A stretch of DNA of 64,000 nucleotides from Thiomicrorhabdus sp965602805 (GTDB lineage: Bacteria; Pseudomonadota; Gammaproteobacteria; Thiomicrospirales; Thiomicrospiraceae): the NCBI GenBank assembly GCA_965602805.1, contig CBFCZK010000001.1, positions 473,741 to 537,740 on the forward strand. The letters run 5' to 3'. Below the pieces are notes generated by a model. It did not search any database, was not told the origin of the DNA, and saw only the letters and a list, made by a program, of their open reading frames with translations. The translations under genes and the position numbers were made by a program. Positions 36,038 to 44,626 of this stretch are shown here, one piece after another; position 1 is the first letter of the stretch; every line of letters begins with the position of its first letter.

Positions 36038-36115
36038 TTGATCATTCTCTTAATAATCTCTAGAAAAAGAGAGTGTTAATTAAAACCAGCACCATTGCGC
36101 TAGTAAGATCAAAGA

Positions 36116-36169
36116 GTGGCTCACAACTTAAATTGTGAGTCACTAGCAAATAACAGCTTGCTATTTGCT
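36116..36169 (-). other. Two hairpins after rpsA
   Basis: CTCACAA/TTGTGAG (36120-36139) and AGCAAATA/TATTTGCT (36145-36169) form two stem-loops between rpsA and ihfB. Neither has a T run, so they may be processing or attenuation structures rather than terminators. Confidence 0.4.
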
Positions 36170-36175
36170 CTCAGA

Positions 36176-37840
36176 TTACATTTTGTCCTTGAAAAGGTCA
36201 CCAAATGTAGTACCAGCAGTCGTAGCAGTTTGCTGCTCAGAATAACCTTTAAGAGTTTGAGCTTCTTCATGTGCTTCTTTCGCTTTCATAGAAAGAGAAA
36301 CTGAACGGTTCTTACGGTCGATATTTGTAATCTTAGCAACTACTTTATCGCCAACTTTAAGAACGCTTGAAGCATCACGAGTATCTTCGATTAGCTCAGA
36401 AGCGCGAAGGTAACCTTCAACTTCCGGACCTAGGTCGATAACTGCGCCGCGCTCATCAACAGACTTAACAACACCTTCAACATCAGCACCCTTGCCATTA
36501 TCAGCAACAAACTGACCGAATGGGTCTTGCTCTAACTGCTTAAGGCCTAGAGAGATACGCTCACGATCTGGATCGATAGATAGAATAACTGTTTCTAGCT
36601 CATCGCCTTTCTTGAAGTCGCGAATAGCTTCTTCACCAGTTTGCTTCCAAGAGATATCTGTAAGATGTACAAGACCATCAATACCACCGTCTAGACCGAT
36701 AAAGATACCGAAATCAGTGATAGATTTGATAACACCAGAGATTTTATCGCCTTTCGCATGAATCGCTGAGAAACCTTCCCAAGGATTGATTGCACACTGC
36801 TTAATAGACAATGAAATACGACGACGCTCTTGGTCAACGTCAAGAATCTTAACGTTAACTTCTTGACCAAGGTGAACTACTTTAGATGGGTGGATATTAC
36901 GGTTAGTCCAATCCAATTCTGAAGTATGAACAAGTCCTTCAATCCCTTCTTCGATTTCGATGAAAGCACCGTAATCAGTAATGTTTGCAACTTTACCAGC
37001 AACTTGTGCACCCATTGGGTAACGAGCAACCATATCTGCCCAAGGATCTTCTTCAAGCTGCTTAAGGCCTAGAGATACACGACTACGCTCTTTGTCGAAC
37101 TTAAGAACTTTAACGTCAATCTCATCGCCAACATTAACGATTTCAGAAGGATGGTTAACACGACGCCAAGCCATGTCTGTAATGTGTAGAAGACCATCAA
37201 CACCACCAAGGTCAATAAATGCACCGTAGTCAGTAAGGTTCTTAACGATACCTTTAAGTGTAGAACCTTCTTCCATGTTAGCAAGAATTGCTTCACGCTC
37301 ACCAGCGCTTTCAATTTCGATAACTGCGCGACGAGATACAACAACGTTGTTACGCTTACGATCAAGCTTAACAAGTTTCAACTCTACTTCTTTCCCTTCT
37401 AGGAAACCGAAGTCACGGATTGGACGAATATCCACAAGAGAACCAGGTAAGAAACCACGAACGCCTTCAACGTCAACAGTCAGACCACCTTTAACTTTAC
37501 CAGTCACAAGACCGATAACTACTTCACCTTCTTCCATCGCATTTTCAAGGCGATCCCAAGTCTTAGCGCGCTTAGCTTTTTCACGTGATAAACGAGTTTC
37601 ACCCAAACCATCTTCTAGTGATTCTAGGTAAACTTCTACTTCATCACCGACAGCAACTTCAAGGTCACCGTTAGCGTCTAAGAACTGGCTCTTAGGGATA
37701 GATGATTCAGACTTCATGCCTGCATCAACAAGTACGGCTTCTTTATCAATACCGATTACGGTACCGATGATTAATGCACCGATGTTAAATTTTTCTTGGA
37801 AAGATTCTTCAAATAGTTCAGCGAAAGATAATTCACTCAT
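36176..37840 (-). CDS. rpsA: 30S ribosomal protein S1
   Basis: 554 residues from ATG 37840 (MSELSFAELFEESFQEKF, the normal S1 start); a longer frame starts at 37864. It has six S1/OB-fold domains, the last four repeating a VEGVVKSV... or (H/E)xGxxGLVHxSE/D pattern (GVDGLLHITDMAWRRVNHPS; GIEGLVHTSELDWTNRNIHP). S1 binds mRNA leaders on the 30S subunit. cmk lies upstream and ihfB downstream, the conserved order. Confidence 0.96.
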   Translation of the reverse strand: MSELSFAELFEESFQEKFNIGALIIGTVIGIDKEAVLVDAGMKSESSIPKSQFLDANGDLEVAVGDEVEVYLESLEDGLGETRLSREKAKRAKTWDRLENAMEEGEVVIGLVTGKVKGGLTVDVEGVRGFLPGSLVDIRPIRDFGFLEGKEVELKLVKLDRKRNNVVVSRRAVIEIESAGEREAILANMEEGSTLKGIVKNLTDYGAFIDLGGVDGLLHITDMAWRRVNHPSEIVNVGDEIDVKVLKFDKERSRVSLGLKQLEEDPWADMVARYPMGAQVAGKVANITDYGAFIEIEEGIEGLVHTSELDWTNRNIHPSKVVHLGQEVNVKILDVDQERRRISLSIKQCAINPWEGFSAIHAKGDKISGVIKSITDFGIFIGLDGGIDGLVHLTDISWKQTGEEAIRDFKKGDELETVILSIDPDRERISLGLKQLEQDPFGQFVADNGKGADVEGVVKSVDERGAVIDLGPEVEGYLRASELIEDTRDASSVLKVGDKVVAKITNIDRKNRSVSLSMKAKEAHEEAQTLKGYSEQQTATTAGTTFGDLFKDKM

Positions 37841-38030
37841 GGATATAGCTACCATTTTTTTCAAACCGTCTTCTAATGGCTGATGGGGGTATTAATCAGT
37901 CAACGGGTCAGTTAGTTAAATGTCAGCACCCCAAGTGCCAACAAAATACAAATCCCCAGGCTTAAATAAGACCAGGGATTTAAAAAGCTTTAATAATCAA
38001 GAATATATACCTGAAAAAAGTTTGATTGAA

Positions 38031-38705
38031 TTACTTCATCAACCCCCTATCCCACAATAAAGATTCTACTTTTTTACAGACGTCTTCAATGTTTAAATGT
38101 GAGGTATCCACGATGATTGCGTCCTCAGCTGGCTTTAACGGCGCAGTCTTACGATTCAAATCACGATCATCACGTTCTTCTATGTCTCGAGTTATCTGGT
38201 GAATATTAGCACTAACCCCTTGGTTTTTCAACTGATTAACACGTCTTTCTGCTCTAATTTCTGCCGATGCGGTTAAATAAAGTTTTAAATCTGCATTTGG
38301 AAAGACCACTGTCCCCATATCACGACCATCCGCAACCAGGCCTGGCAACTCTGCAAACGCTTTTTGCCTTGCCATTAAAGCAGTACGTACTTCCGGGATT
38401 ACAGCAACAGTTGATGCCACACCAGCAACTTCCTCGGTACGAACTTTAGAAGTGACATCATCACCTTCATACAGAATACTAGTTGCGACAAATTCAACCG
38501 GCAAACTCTCCGCTAAAGCCACCAGGCCTGGTACATCGTCCAAAGCCAGTTGATTTTTAACAGCACCAAACGCTAAGGCACGATATATCGCCCCACTGTC
38601 TAGCAGATGAAAATGTGTTTTACAGGTCAAATATTGTGCAAGCGTACCCTTGCCCACACCGCTTGGACCATCAATGGTAATAACAGGAACTGATAACTGA
38701 GTCAT
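38031..38705 (-). CDS. cmk: Cytidylate kinase
   Basis: 224 residues with Walker A ITIDGPSGVGKGTLAQYL, the substrate-binding DGRDMGTVVFPNADLKLYLT and the ERDDRDLNRKTAPLKPA lid region. It phosphorylates CMP and dCMP. The gene starts two bases after the aroA stop. It carries two copies of the palindromic repeat, at 38335-38346 and 38521-38532, both read as PGLV, in VPGLVALAE and LPGLVADGRD. Confidence 0.95.
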   Translation of the reverse strand: MTQLSVPVITIDGPSGVGKGTLAQYLTCKTHFHLLDSGAIYRALAFGAVKNQLALDDVPGLVALAESLPVEFVATSILYEGDDVTSKVRTEEVAGVASTVAVIPEVRTALMARQKAFAELPGLVADGRDMGTVVFPNADLKLYLTASAEIRAERRVNQLKNQGVSANIHQITRDIEERDDRDLNRKTAPLKPAEDAIIVDTSHLNIEDVCKKVESLLWDRGLMK

Positions 38706-38707
38706 AC

Positions 38708-40051
38708 TTAAGATTCCTTAACCGCTGCAACCTGCATACCGACTTGATTAATCAACTCAAGGAAGGTTGGAAATGAGGTATTTACATTGGCACAATCATC
38801 AATCACAACTTCAGAAACAGCATTTAAGCCAGCAATAGTCATCGCCATAGAGATTCTGTGATCATGGTGGCTTTGAATATCCTTTGTTTGTTTTGACTGA
38901 ATTCCGCCATTTATGACCATCCCATCTTCTGTCGGCTGAGCATCAACACCAACAGCTTGCAGTGCATCTGCCATGACTTGAATACGATCAGATTCCTTAA
39001 CACGCAACTCTTCAGCACCGGTTAAAACGGTTTGCCCTTCTGCACTCGCAGCCACGACAAATAAGACTGGGAACTCATCAATCGCCAAAGCAACTAACTC
39101 TTCAGGGATGTTTATACCTTTAAGAGGAGCATAGCGGACATGCACATCAGCAACGGGCTCGCCACCCACTTCGTGTGCATTTTCAAGCGTAATATCTGCA
39201 CCCATTAGTTGCAGTATATTCACAATACCCACGCGAGTAGGATTCATGCCGACATGCTCAATAACTAAATCTGAACCTTTAGAGACTGCCGCAGCCGCCA
39301 TAAAGAACGCCGATGATGAAATGTCGGATGGAACATCAATATGACGTCCGGTTAATTTACCGCCACCGACCAGGCAAGCTTTCATCTGTTGGCTATCAAT
39401 TTTTTCTGAGATTACTTCATAACCAAAACCGTTCAACATACGTTCCGTGTGGTCACGCGTCGGCGCTGGCTCTAAGGCACAAGTTTTACCTTCTGCATAT
39501 AAACCCGCTAACAAAACACAAGACTTAACCTGGGCACTGGCCATCGGTAAGACATAGTCGATTGCCGTCAGCGTGCCATCGCCCGTACCTGTAATTTTCA
39601 AAGGTGGCATTCCACCTTCCGCCGTCTCTATTTTTGCACCCATCGCACGCAATGGATCTGTTACACGCTTCATAGGACGTTTAGATAAAGAAGCATCTCC
39701 GATTAGTTCACAATCAAAATCCTGGCCGGCCAAGATACCCGCCATCAAACGCATCGCAGTCCCTGAATTTCCCATATCCAGAGGCTTATCAGGTTTTTTT
39801 AAACCCTTTAAACCAACACCGTGAATAGTAACATTGCCATTATTCGGCCCCTCTATATGAACTCCCATATCCTGAAAGGCTTTTAATGTCGCTAAACTAT
39901 CATCGCCTTCTAAAAAGCCTGTCACAGTTGTCGTGCCTTCAGAGATAGCCCCCAACATAATACTTCTGTGTGAAATAGATTTATCACCAGGTACGCGAAT
40001 ACGACCGTTGATAGTGCCGCCGGGTTGAACTTTGAATTTTACATTTGCCAT
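38708..40051 (-). CDS. aroA: 3-phosphoshikimate 1-carboxyvinyltransferase
   Basis: 447 residues. PGDKSISHRSIML, LDMGNSGTAMRLMAGILAGQ and GDASLSKRPMKRVTDPLRAM form the shikimate-3-phosphate and PEP sites; DEFPVLFVVAASAEGQTV and RVKESDRIQVMADALQA follow. It makes EPSP, the precursor of chorismate. It lies between tyrA and cmk, as in many gammaproteobacteria where tyrA and aroA are sometimes fused; here they are separate, 101 bases apart. Confidence 0.96.
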   Translation of the reverse strand: MANVKFKVQPGGTINGRIRVPGDKSISHRSIMLGAISEGTTTVTGFLEGDDSLATLKAFQDMGVHIEGPNNGNVTIHGVGLKGLKKPDKPLDMGNSGTAMRLMAGILAGQDFDCELIGDASLSKRPMKRVTDPLRAMGAKIETAEGGMPPLKITGTGDGTLTAIDYVLPMASAQVKSCVLLAGLYAEGKTCALEPAPTRDHTERMLNGFGYEVISEKIDSQQMKACLVGGGKLTGRHIDVPSDISSSAFFMAAAAVSKGSDLVIEHVGMNPTRVGIVNILQLMGADITLENAHEVGGEPVADVHVRYAPLKGINIPEELVALAIDEFPVLFVVAASAEGQTVLTGAEELRVKESDRIQVMADALQAVGVDAQPTEDGMVINGGIQSKQTKDIQSHHDHRISMAMTIAGLNAVSEVVIDDCANVNTSFPTFLELINQVGMQVAAVKES

Positions 40052-40152
40052 AATTTTGATTCTTTTTTAAATTCTATAAATAATTTAGTAGTTTATACGC
40101 TTAGATTAAGAGCGGATTTTTAAAACCGTGGATTTAATTGAGGCTCAAGATT

Positions 40153-41019
40153 TCACTTGCCAATATGTCTATCACGAGCACTCTTCGCATCTTCAAACAG
40201 TCTGAATAACTCCTCACCCTGCTTTGCCTCAACCAACTCCGTTAAGTCAGCGATTGATTGCTGATAGTTCTTTAGCCATTTAACAATTGCATCTGAATTC
40301 GTTAAAGCAATGTCTCGCCACATGGTTGCATCACTCGAGGCGATGCGCGTAAAGTCTCGGAACCCACCCGCCGTATAAGGAAACACATTACCCAATTCGG
40401 CATGCTCATCCAGCATATCAACCAATGAAAATGCCAATAAATGGGGAAGATGACTGGTGGCTGCGAATATATCATCATGTTGCACAGCTGACATGACTTC
40501 AACATTAGCCCCCAACGCTTTCCATAAGTCAGTGACCAGTTGAATAGCATCGACATTAGTATGCTCTGCTGGCGTTAAAATCACCCTATGATTAATATAA
40601 AGCGTAGGATCGGCCGCTGTGACACCGCTTTTCTCTTTGCCTGCGATAGGATGACCAGGCACAAAAAACTCAGGCAATTCACCAAAGACTTTTACTGCTG
40701 AAGTTATAACGCTACTTTTAGCACTGCCAGCATCAGTAATAATGGCATCCTGCTTGATAAAAGGCTTCATTTCTACAAGAATAGCTTCCATAACACCCAG
40801 CGGTACTGCAAGCATAATCAGATCACTATCTTTTACCGCCGATTGCATATCCGTAGAGTATTCATCAATGACACCCAACTCAATCGCTTTTTGCAAATTC
40901 GATTCATTCTGACCAAAGCCGATAACGGTTTTAACCAGGCCTGCTTGCTTTAAGCCCTTAGCGAACGAACCGCCAATTAAACCGACACCGATAATGGTAA
41001 TTTTATTGAGTGGTTTCAA
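40153..41019 (-). CDS. tyrA: Prephenate (or arogenate) dehydrogenase
   Basis: 288 residues. NAD(P)-binding GVGLIGGSFAKGL at the N-terminus and the catalytic histidine region FVPGHPIAGKEKSGV. It makes 4-hydroxyphenylpyruvate or tyrosine. It lacks a chorismate mutase or ACT domain, consistent with the free-standing TyrA of this neighbourhood. It ends up directly after hisC (one base gap). A repeat copy at 40934-40945 encodes AGLV in the helix after the nucleotide loop. Confidence 0.9.
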   Translation of the reverse strand: MKPLNKITIIGVGLIGGSFAKGLKQAGLVKTVIGFGQNESNLQKAIELGVIDEYSTDMQSAVKDSDLIMLAVPLGVMEAILVEMKPFIKQDAIITDAGSAKSSVITSAVKVFGELPEFFVPGHPIAGKEKSGVTAADPTLYINHRVILTPAEHTNVDAIQLVTDLWKALGANVEVMSAVQHDDIFAATSHLPHLLAFSLVDMLDEHAELGNVFPYTAGGFRDFTRIASSDATMWRDIALTNSDAIVKWLKNYQQSIADLTELVEAKQGEELFRLFEDAKSARDRHIGK

Positions 41020-41020
41020 T

Positions 41021-42160
41021 TTAGGATTCCTTGGTAGTCGATAATAAAACCGACTTCAGCGCATCGATAAAATGCTGATTTTCAACTTGAGTCCCAACTG
41101 AAACCCGCAAAAACTGCTTTAAACCATAATTAGCCACAGGGCGTACAATCACACCCTCTTCCAACAACTTCTGATTCATTTCCAGGGCATCTTCGCCTAA
41201 ATCAATGCATATAAAATTTCCAGCGGAAGGAATTGAATCAATCTCTAATATCGCCAAAGCATCGGTTATCTGGCGCACACCCTGCTGGTTCAATAGCAGT
41301 ACTTTTTCAACAAAACCTTGGTCAGCCAGTGCCGAAACAGCGGCAACTTGAGCATAATGATTAACATTAAATGGCGCTCTTAGCTGATTGATATATTGAA
41401 TAATTTCTTTACAACCGGCAATATAACCTACGCGTAAAGAGGCTAAGCCATAAGCTTTCGAGAAAGTTCTAGAAACCAATACATTAGAGTGGTTTTCCAG
41501 ATAGTCTATGCCGTTAGCATACTCATCCGAACTGAGTTGCGCCTGCGCATACTCAAGATAGGCTTCATCCAATACCACAATAACCTGCTTAGGCACTTGA
41601 TTAATAAAGCCTTCCCACTCTTTTCGATTGAAAACCGTACCGGTTGGGTTATTAGGGTTCGCCAGATAAATCACTTTCGTTTTATCGGTAATAGCGGCTA
41701 ACATGGCTTTTAAATCATGCCCCCAACCTTTCGCCGGCACTTCGATGCCCGTCGCTCCTACCACTTGAGCCGAAATAGGATAGACTGCAAAGGCATATTG
41801 AGAGTAGATTATCTCATCACCAGGCCCTGCAAAAACACGCGCCACCAGCTCCAATAGTTCATTAGAGCCATTACCAATCGCCAACTGCTCAGGTGAGATA
41901 GACAAAAACTCAGCTAATGCTGATTTTAAAGCGTAGGCACTGCCATCAGGATAGCGCGCAATCTCTCTGAATTCATTTTGAAGAGCAGCCAAAACCTTTG
42001 GACTTGCGCCTAAAGGATTTTCATTAGAGGCCAATTTAGAAATATAGGTTAACCCCAATTCACGCTGTAACTCACTTACCGGTTTACCGGGAATATAGGG
42101 ATGAATACCGAGAATCTGTGGCTGAACCAGATCACAATAAGCTACATTTTTTTCATTCAT
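41021..42160 (-). CDS. hisC: Histidinol-phosphate aminotransferase
   Basis: 379 residues of a class I/II PLP aminotransferase. The PLP lysine is in VSRTFSKAYGLASLRVGY; LASNENPLGASPKV, YPDGSAYALKSALAEFL and NPNNPTGTVF are other cofactor contacts. In this gene cluster, between pheA and tyrA, it may also transaminate aromatic amino acids. It is two bases from tyrA and 85 from pheA. Confidence 0.92.
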   Translation of the reverse strand: MNEKNVAYCDLVQPQILGIHPYIPGKPVSELQRELGLTYISKLASNENPLGASPKVLAALQNEFREIARYPDGSAYALKSALAEFLSISPEQLAIGNGSNELLELVARVFAGPGDEIIYSQYAFAVYPISAQVVGATGIEVPAKGWGHDLKAMLAAITDKTKVIYLANPNNPTGTVFNRKEWEGFINQVPKQVIVVLDEAYLEYAQAQLSSDEYANGIDYLENHSNVLVSRTFSKAYGLASLRVGYIAGCKEIIQYINQLRAPFNVNHYAQVAAVSALADQGFVEKVLLLNQQGVRQITDALAILEIDSIPSAGNFICIDLGEDALEMNQKLLEEGVIVRPVANYGLKQFLRVSVGTQVENQHFIDALKSVLLSTTKES

Positions 42161-42245
42161 AATTTTCTCAGATTTACCTGTAACAAAGTGATGTCTATTC
42201 GAGTTTTATACACCACTACTCAACCTATTCAAGGCGTTATTAATT

Positions 42246-43337
42246 TTAAAGCGGCGAAACAGGGAAAGACCCTAACAATTTAAAGAACGCTGCCTTGGAT
42301 TCAACTTCTTCAAGTGCTTCTTTTAGATTTTCGTCCTGCTGATGCCCTAAAACATCAATAAAAAACTGATAATCCCAAGTAGTATCCGTTGAGGGACGAG
42401 AGATAATACGTGTCATATTAATGCCACGCTGACTGAAGCAAGATAAAACATCCAATAATGCACCCGATTGATTTTTCATAGAAACAATCATTGCGGTCTT
42501 ATCTTCACCACTGGACTGAGTCGCTTCACGACCCATCACCCAAAACTTAGTGGTATTATCAGGCTGGTCTTCAATGTGAGATTCAAGAATATTCAGTTGA
42601 TAAAGCTGCGCGGCCTGCTCGGAAGCAATCGCAGCAACAGCAGAATCGGCCTGCGCCATTTTGGCGGCCAAAGCATTGGAAGCAACCGCTTCAACCTCTG
42701 CCCAAGGTAGGTTATTTTTGATCCACTGCTCACACTGCCCTAGGGCTTGCTGATGAGCGACAATTTTATGAATATTTTCAAACGCTTCCGACTTGGATAA
42801 CAAACAGTGATGAATCTCAAGTGCAACCTCACCAGAGACCTTCAAGCCCGTTGTCACTAAGGCGTTTTGAGTGCTTTTAACGACACCTTCTGAAGAGTTT
42901 TCAACTGGCACCATGCCATAACTAGCCTCACCTTTTTCAACCGCTTCAAAAACGGCTTCAATGGTCGAAACGGCGATAGGATGCGCTGATGAACCAAACT
43001 GCTTAATCACACTGGCATGAGAGTAACTGCCTTCAGGCCCAAGAAAAGCCACCGAAGTTGGCTGCTCAAGCGCAAGACAAGCAGACATAATTTCTCTAAA
43101 GAGTTTGGCCATCTCTTCATCAGGCAATAAACTGGTATTGCGTGCTTTAACAGCCCTTAGAACTTGTGCTTCTCGTTCTGGACGATAAAACACGGCATCA
43201 ACACGCCCACCTTGAGTTTTAATGTCTGCCACTTTTTGAGCACAAGCGGCTCTTTGACCAATTAAATCTTGGATTTGAGTGTCAATCGCATCAATTTGAT
43301 TTCTAATCTCGGTCAATTGCATTTGTTCAGTTGTCAT
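42246..43337 (-). CDS. pheA: Chorismate mutase / prephenate dehydratase (P-protein)
   Basis: 363 residues. An AroQ chorismate mutase domain (about 1-95: IRNQIDAIDTQIQDLIGQRA), a prephenate dehydratase domain (about 95-275: VAFLGPEGSYSHASVIKQFG, MVPVENSSEGVV, and TKFWVMGRE) and a C-terminal ACT regulatory domain (about 280-355, GALLDVLSCFSQRGINMTRI, ISRPS). It converts chorismate to phenylpyruvate and is normally feedback-inhibited by phenylalanine at the ACT domain. serC lies upstream. Confidence 0.95.
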   Translation of the reverse strand: MTTEQMQLTEIRNQIDAIDTQIQDLIGQRAACAQKVADIKTQGGRVDAVFYRPEREAQVLRAVKARNTSLLPDEEMAKLFREIMSACLALEQPTSVAFLGPEGSYSHASVIKQFGSSAHPIAVSTIEAVFEAVEKGEASYGMVPVENSSEGVVKSTQNALVTTGLKVSGEVALEIHHCLLSKSEAFENIHKIVAHQQALGQCEQWIKNNLPWAEVEAVASNALAAKMAQADSAVAAIASEQAAQLYQLNILESHIEDQPDNTTKFWVMGREATQSSGEDKTAMIVSMKNQSGALLDVLSCFSQRGINMTRIISRPSTDTTWDYQFFIDVLGHQQDENLKEALEEVESKAAFFKLLGSFPVSPL

Positions 43338-43392
43338 TCAAGAGCCTGCATAAATTATGTATTTTTCATCTGTTCCGTAAAGAAAACTCTGA

Positions 43393-44487
43393 TTAAGCGT
43401 GTTGTTTAGCAAACTGCTCTAAAAACTCAATCAACGCATCCACACCTTCTTCAGGCATGGCGTTATAAATACTCGCGCGCATACCACCAAAAGCCTTATG
43501 ACCCTTTAAACTTAACAAGCCAGCAGCCTTAGAGGATTGAATAAATTCAGCCTCTAAATCGTTGTTTGTTAGATAAAAAGTAACATTCATCCATGAGCGC
43601 TGTGAAGCCTTAATGGTGTTGTAATAAAATTCAGACTGATCAATATAATCATAGAGTTTTTTGGCTTTACGCTCATTCACTAACGCAATCGCATCAACCC
43701 CACCATTTTTTTTAAGCCAATCAAACACCAGGCCTGCTAAGTACCAAGCATAGGTTGCAGGGGTATTAAACATCGACTCATTATCCGCATAACTTGCCCA
43801 ATTTAACAAAGTCGGCGTGATATCGCGTGCATGACCAATTAAATCATCACGAATAATCATAATGGATAAGCCTGCTGGTCCGATATTCTTTTGAGCGCCT
43901 GCATAGATGACTGCATAACGACTGACATCGATAGAGCGGCACATGATATTAGAAGACATATCTGCAATAACAGGTTTACCCTGCGCAAAAACATGCTCCA
44001 ACTGATCTTCCTGAAACTCTAAACCGGTAATGGTCTCATTGGAACACAGGTGAATATATTTAGCATCTTCACTAAAGCTCCACTCTGATACATCAGGGAT
44101 TTCAGTTGGATTAGCACAGTCACCACCCGTGACGAGATTGACATTCACATAGCGTGAAGCCTCTTTAATCGACTTACTAGACCAAACACCAGTATTGAAA
44201 TAATCTACGGTATCGCCTTCAGCGGTTAAATTAAGTGGAATCGCTGAAAATTGCATTGACGCGCCACCATGCAAAAACAACACTTTATAGTTGTCCGGAA
44301 TCGCCATGACTTCACGCAAGTCCGCTTCAATTTGATGCGCAACCGACATGTACTCTTTACTGCGATGACTCATCTCCATGACCGACATACCAGTATGATT
44401 CCAATCTAGAAACTCTGCTGATGCTTTGCGCATGACTGCTTCAGGCAACATTGCTGGACCGGCACTAAAATTAAATGCTCTTGACAT
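43393..44487 (-). CDS. serC: Phosphoserine aminotransferase
   Basis: 364 residues. FNFSAGPAMLPEAVMRKA and the PLP lysine in YAGAQKNIGPAGLSIMII. It makes phosphoserine and also serves pyridoxine synthesis. It begins the conserved serC-pheA-hisC-tyrA-aroA-cmk-rpsA order. The repeat copy at 43727-43738 encodes AGLVFDW. Confidence 0.95.
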   Translation of the reverse strand: MSRAFNFSAGPAMLPEAVMRKASAEFLDWNHTGMSVMEMSHRSKEYMSVAHQIEADLREVMAIPDNYKVLFLHGGASMQFSAIPLNLTAEGDTVDYFNTGVWSSKSIKEASRYVNVNLVTGGDCANPTEIPDVSEWSFSEDAKYIHLCSNETITGLEFQEDQLEHVFAQGKPVIADMSSNIMCRSIDVSRYAVIYAGAQKNIGPAGLSIMIIRDDLIGHARDITPTLLNWASYADNESMFNTPATYAWYLAGLVFDWLKKNGGVDAIALVNERKAKKLYDYIDQSEFYYNTIKASQRSWMNVTFYLTNNDLEAEFIQSSKAAGLLSLKGHKAFGGMRASIYNAMPEEGVDALIEFLEQFAKQHA

Positions 44488-44570
44488 GCTAATTTAATTC
44501 CTACTTTAAGGTAAAAAGGCGTTTTATATTAAAGGGTTAAACTCGGACTAAACCAGGTTGTAAAACGGCT

Positions 44571-44603
44571 AAAAGGCTCAATGCTTTTAAGCATTGAGCC
44601 TTT
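44571..44603 (-). terminator. gyrA: Rho-independent terminator after gyrA
   Basis: GGCTCAATGCTT (44575-44586) pairs with AAGCATTGAGCC (44589-44600). On the minus strand it is followed by TTTT. It separates gyrA from serC. Confidence 0.85.
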
Positions 44604-44626
44604 GATTGATGATTATATTGTGATTA

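Noticed and set aside
41815..41832. Further copy of the palindromic repeat (ACCAGGCCCTGC) in hisC.
   Set aside because: Only the left half matches; it departs in three positions of the 12-base core. Similar half-matches at 39369, 40655, 47643 and 51739 were also left out.
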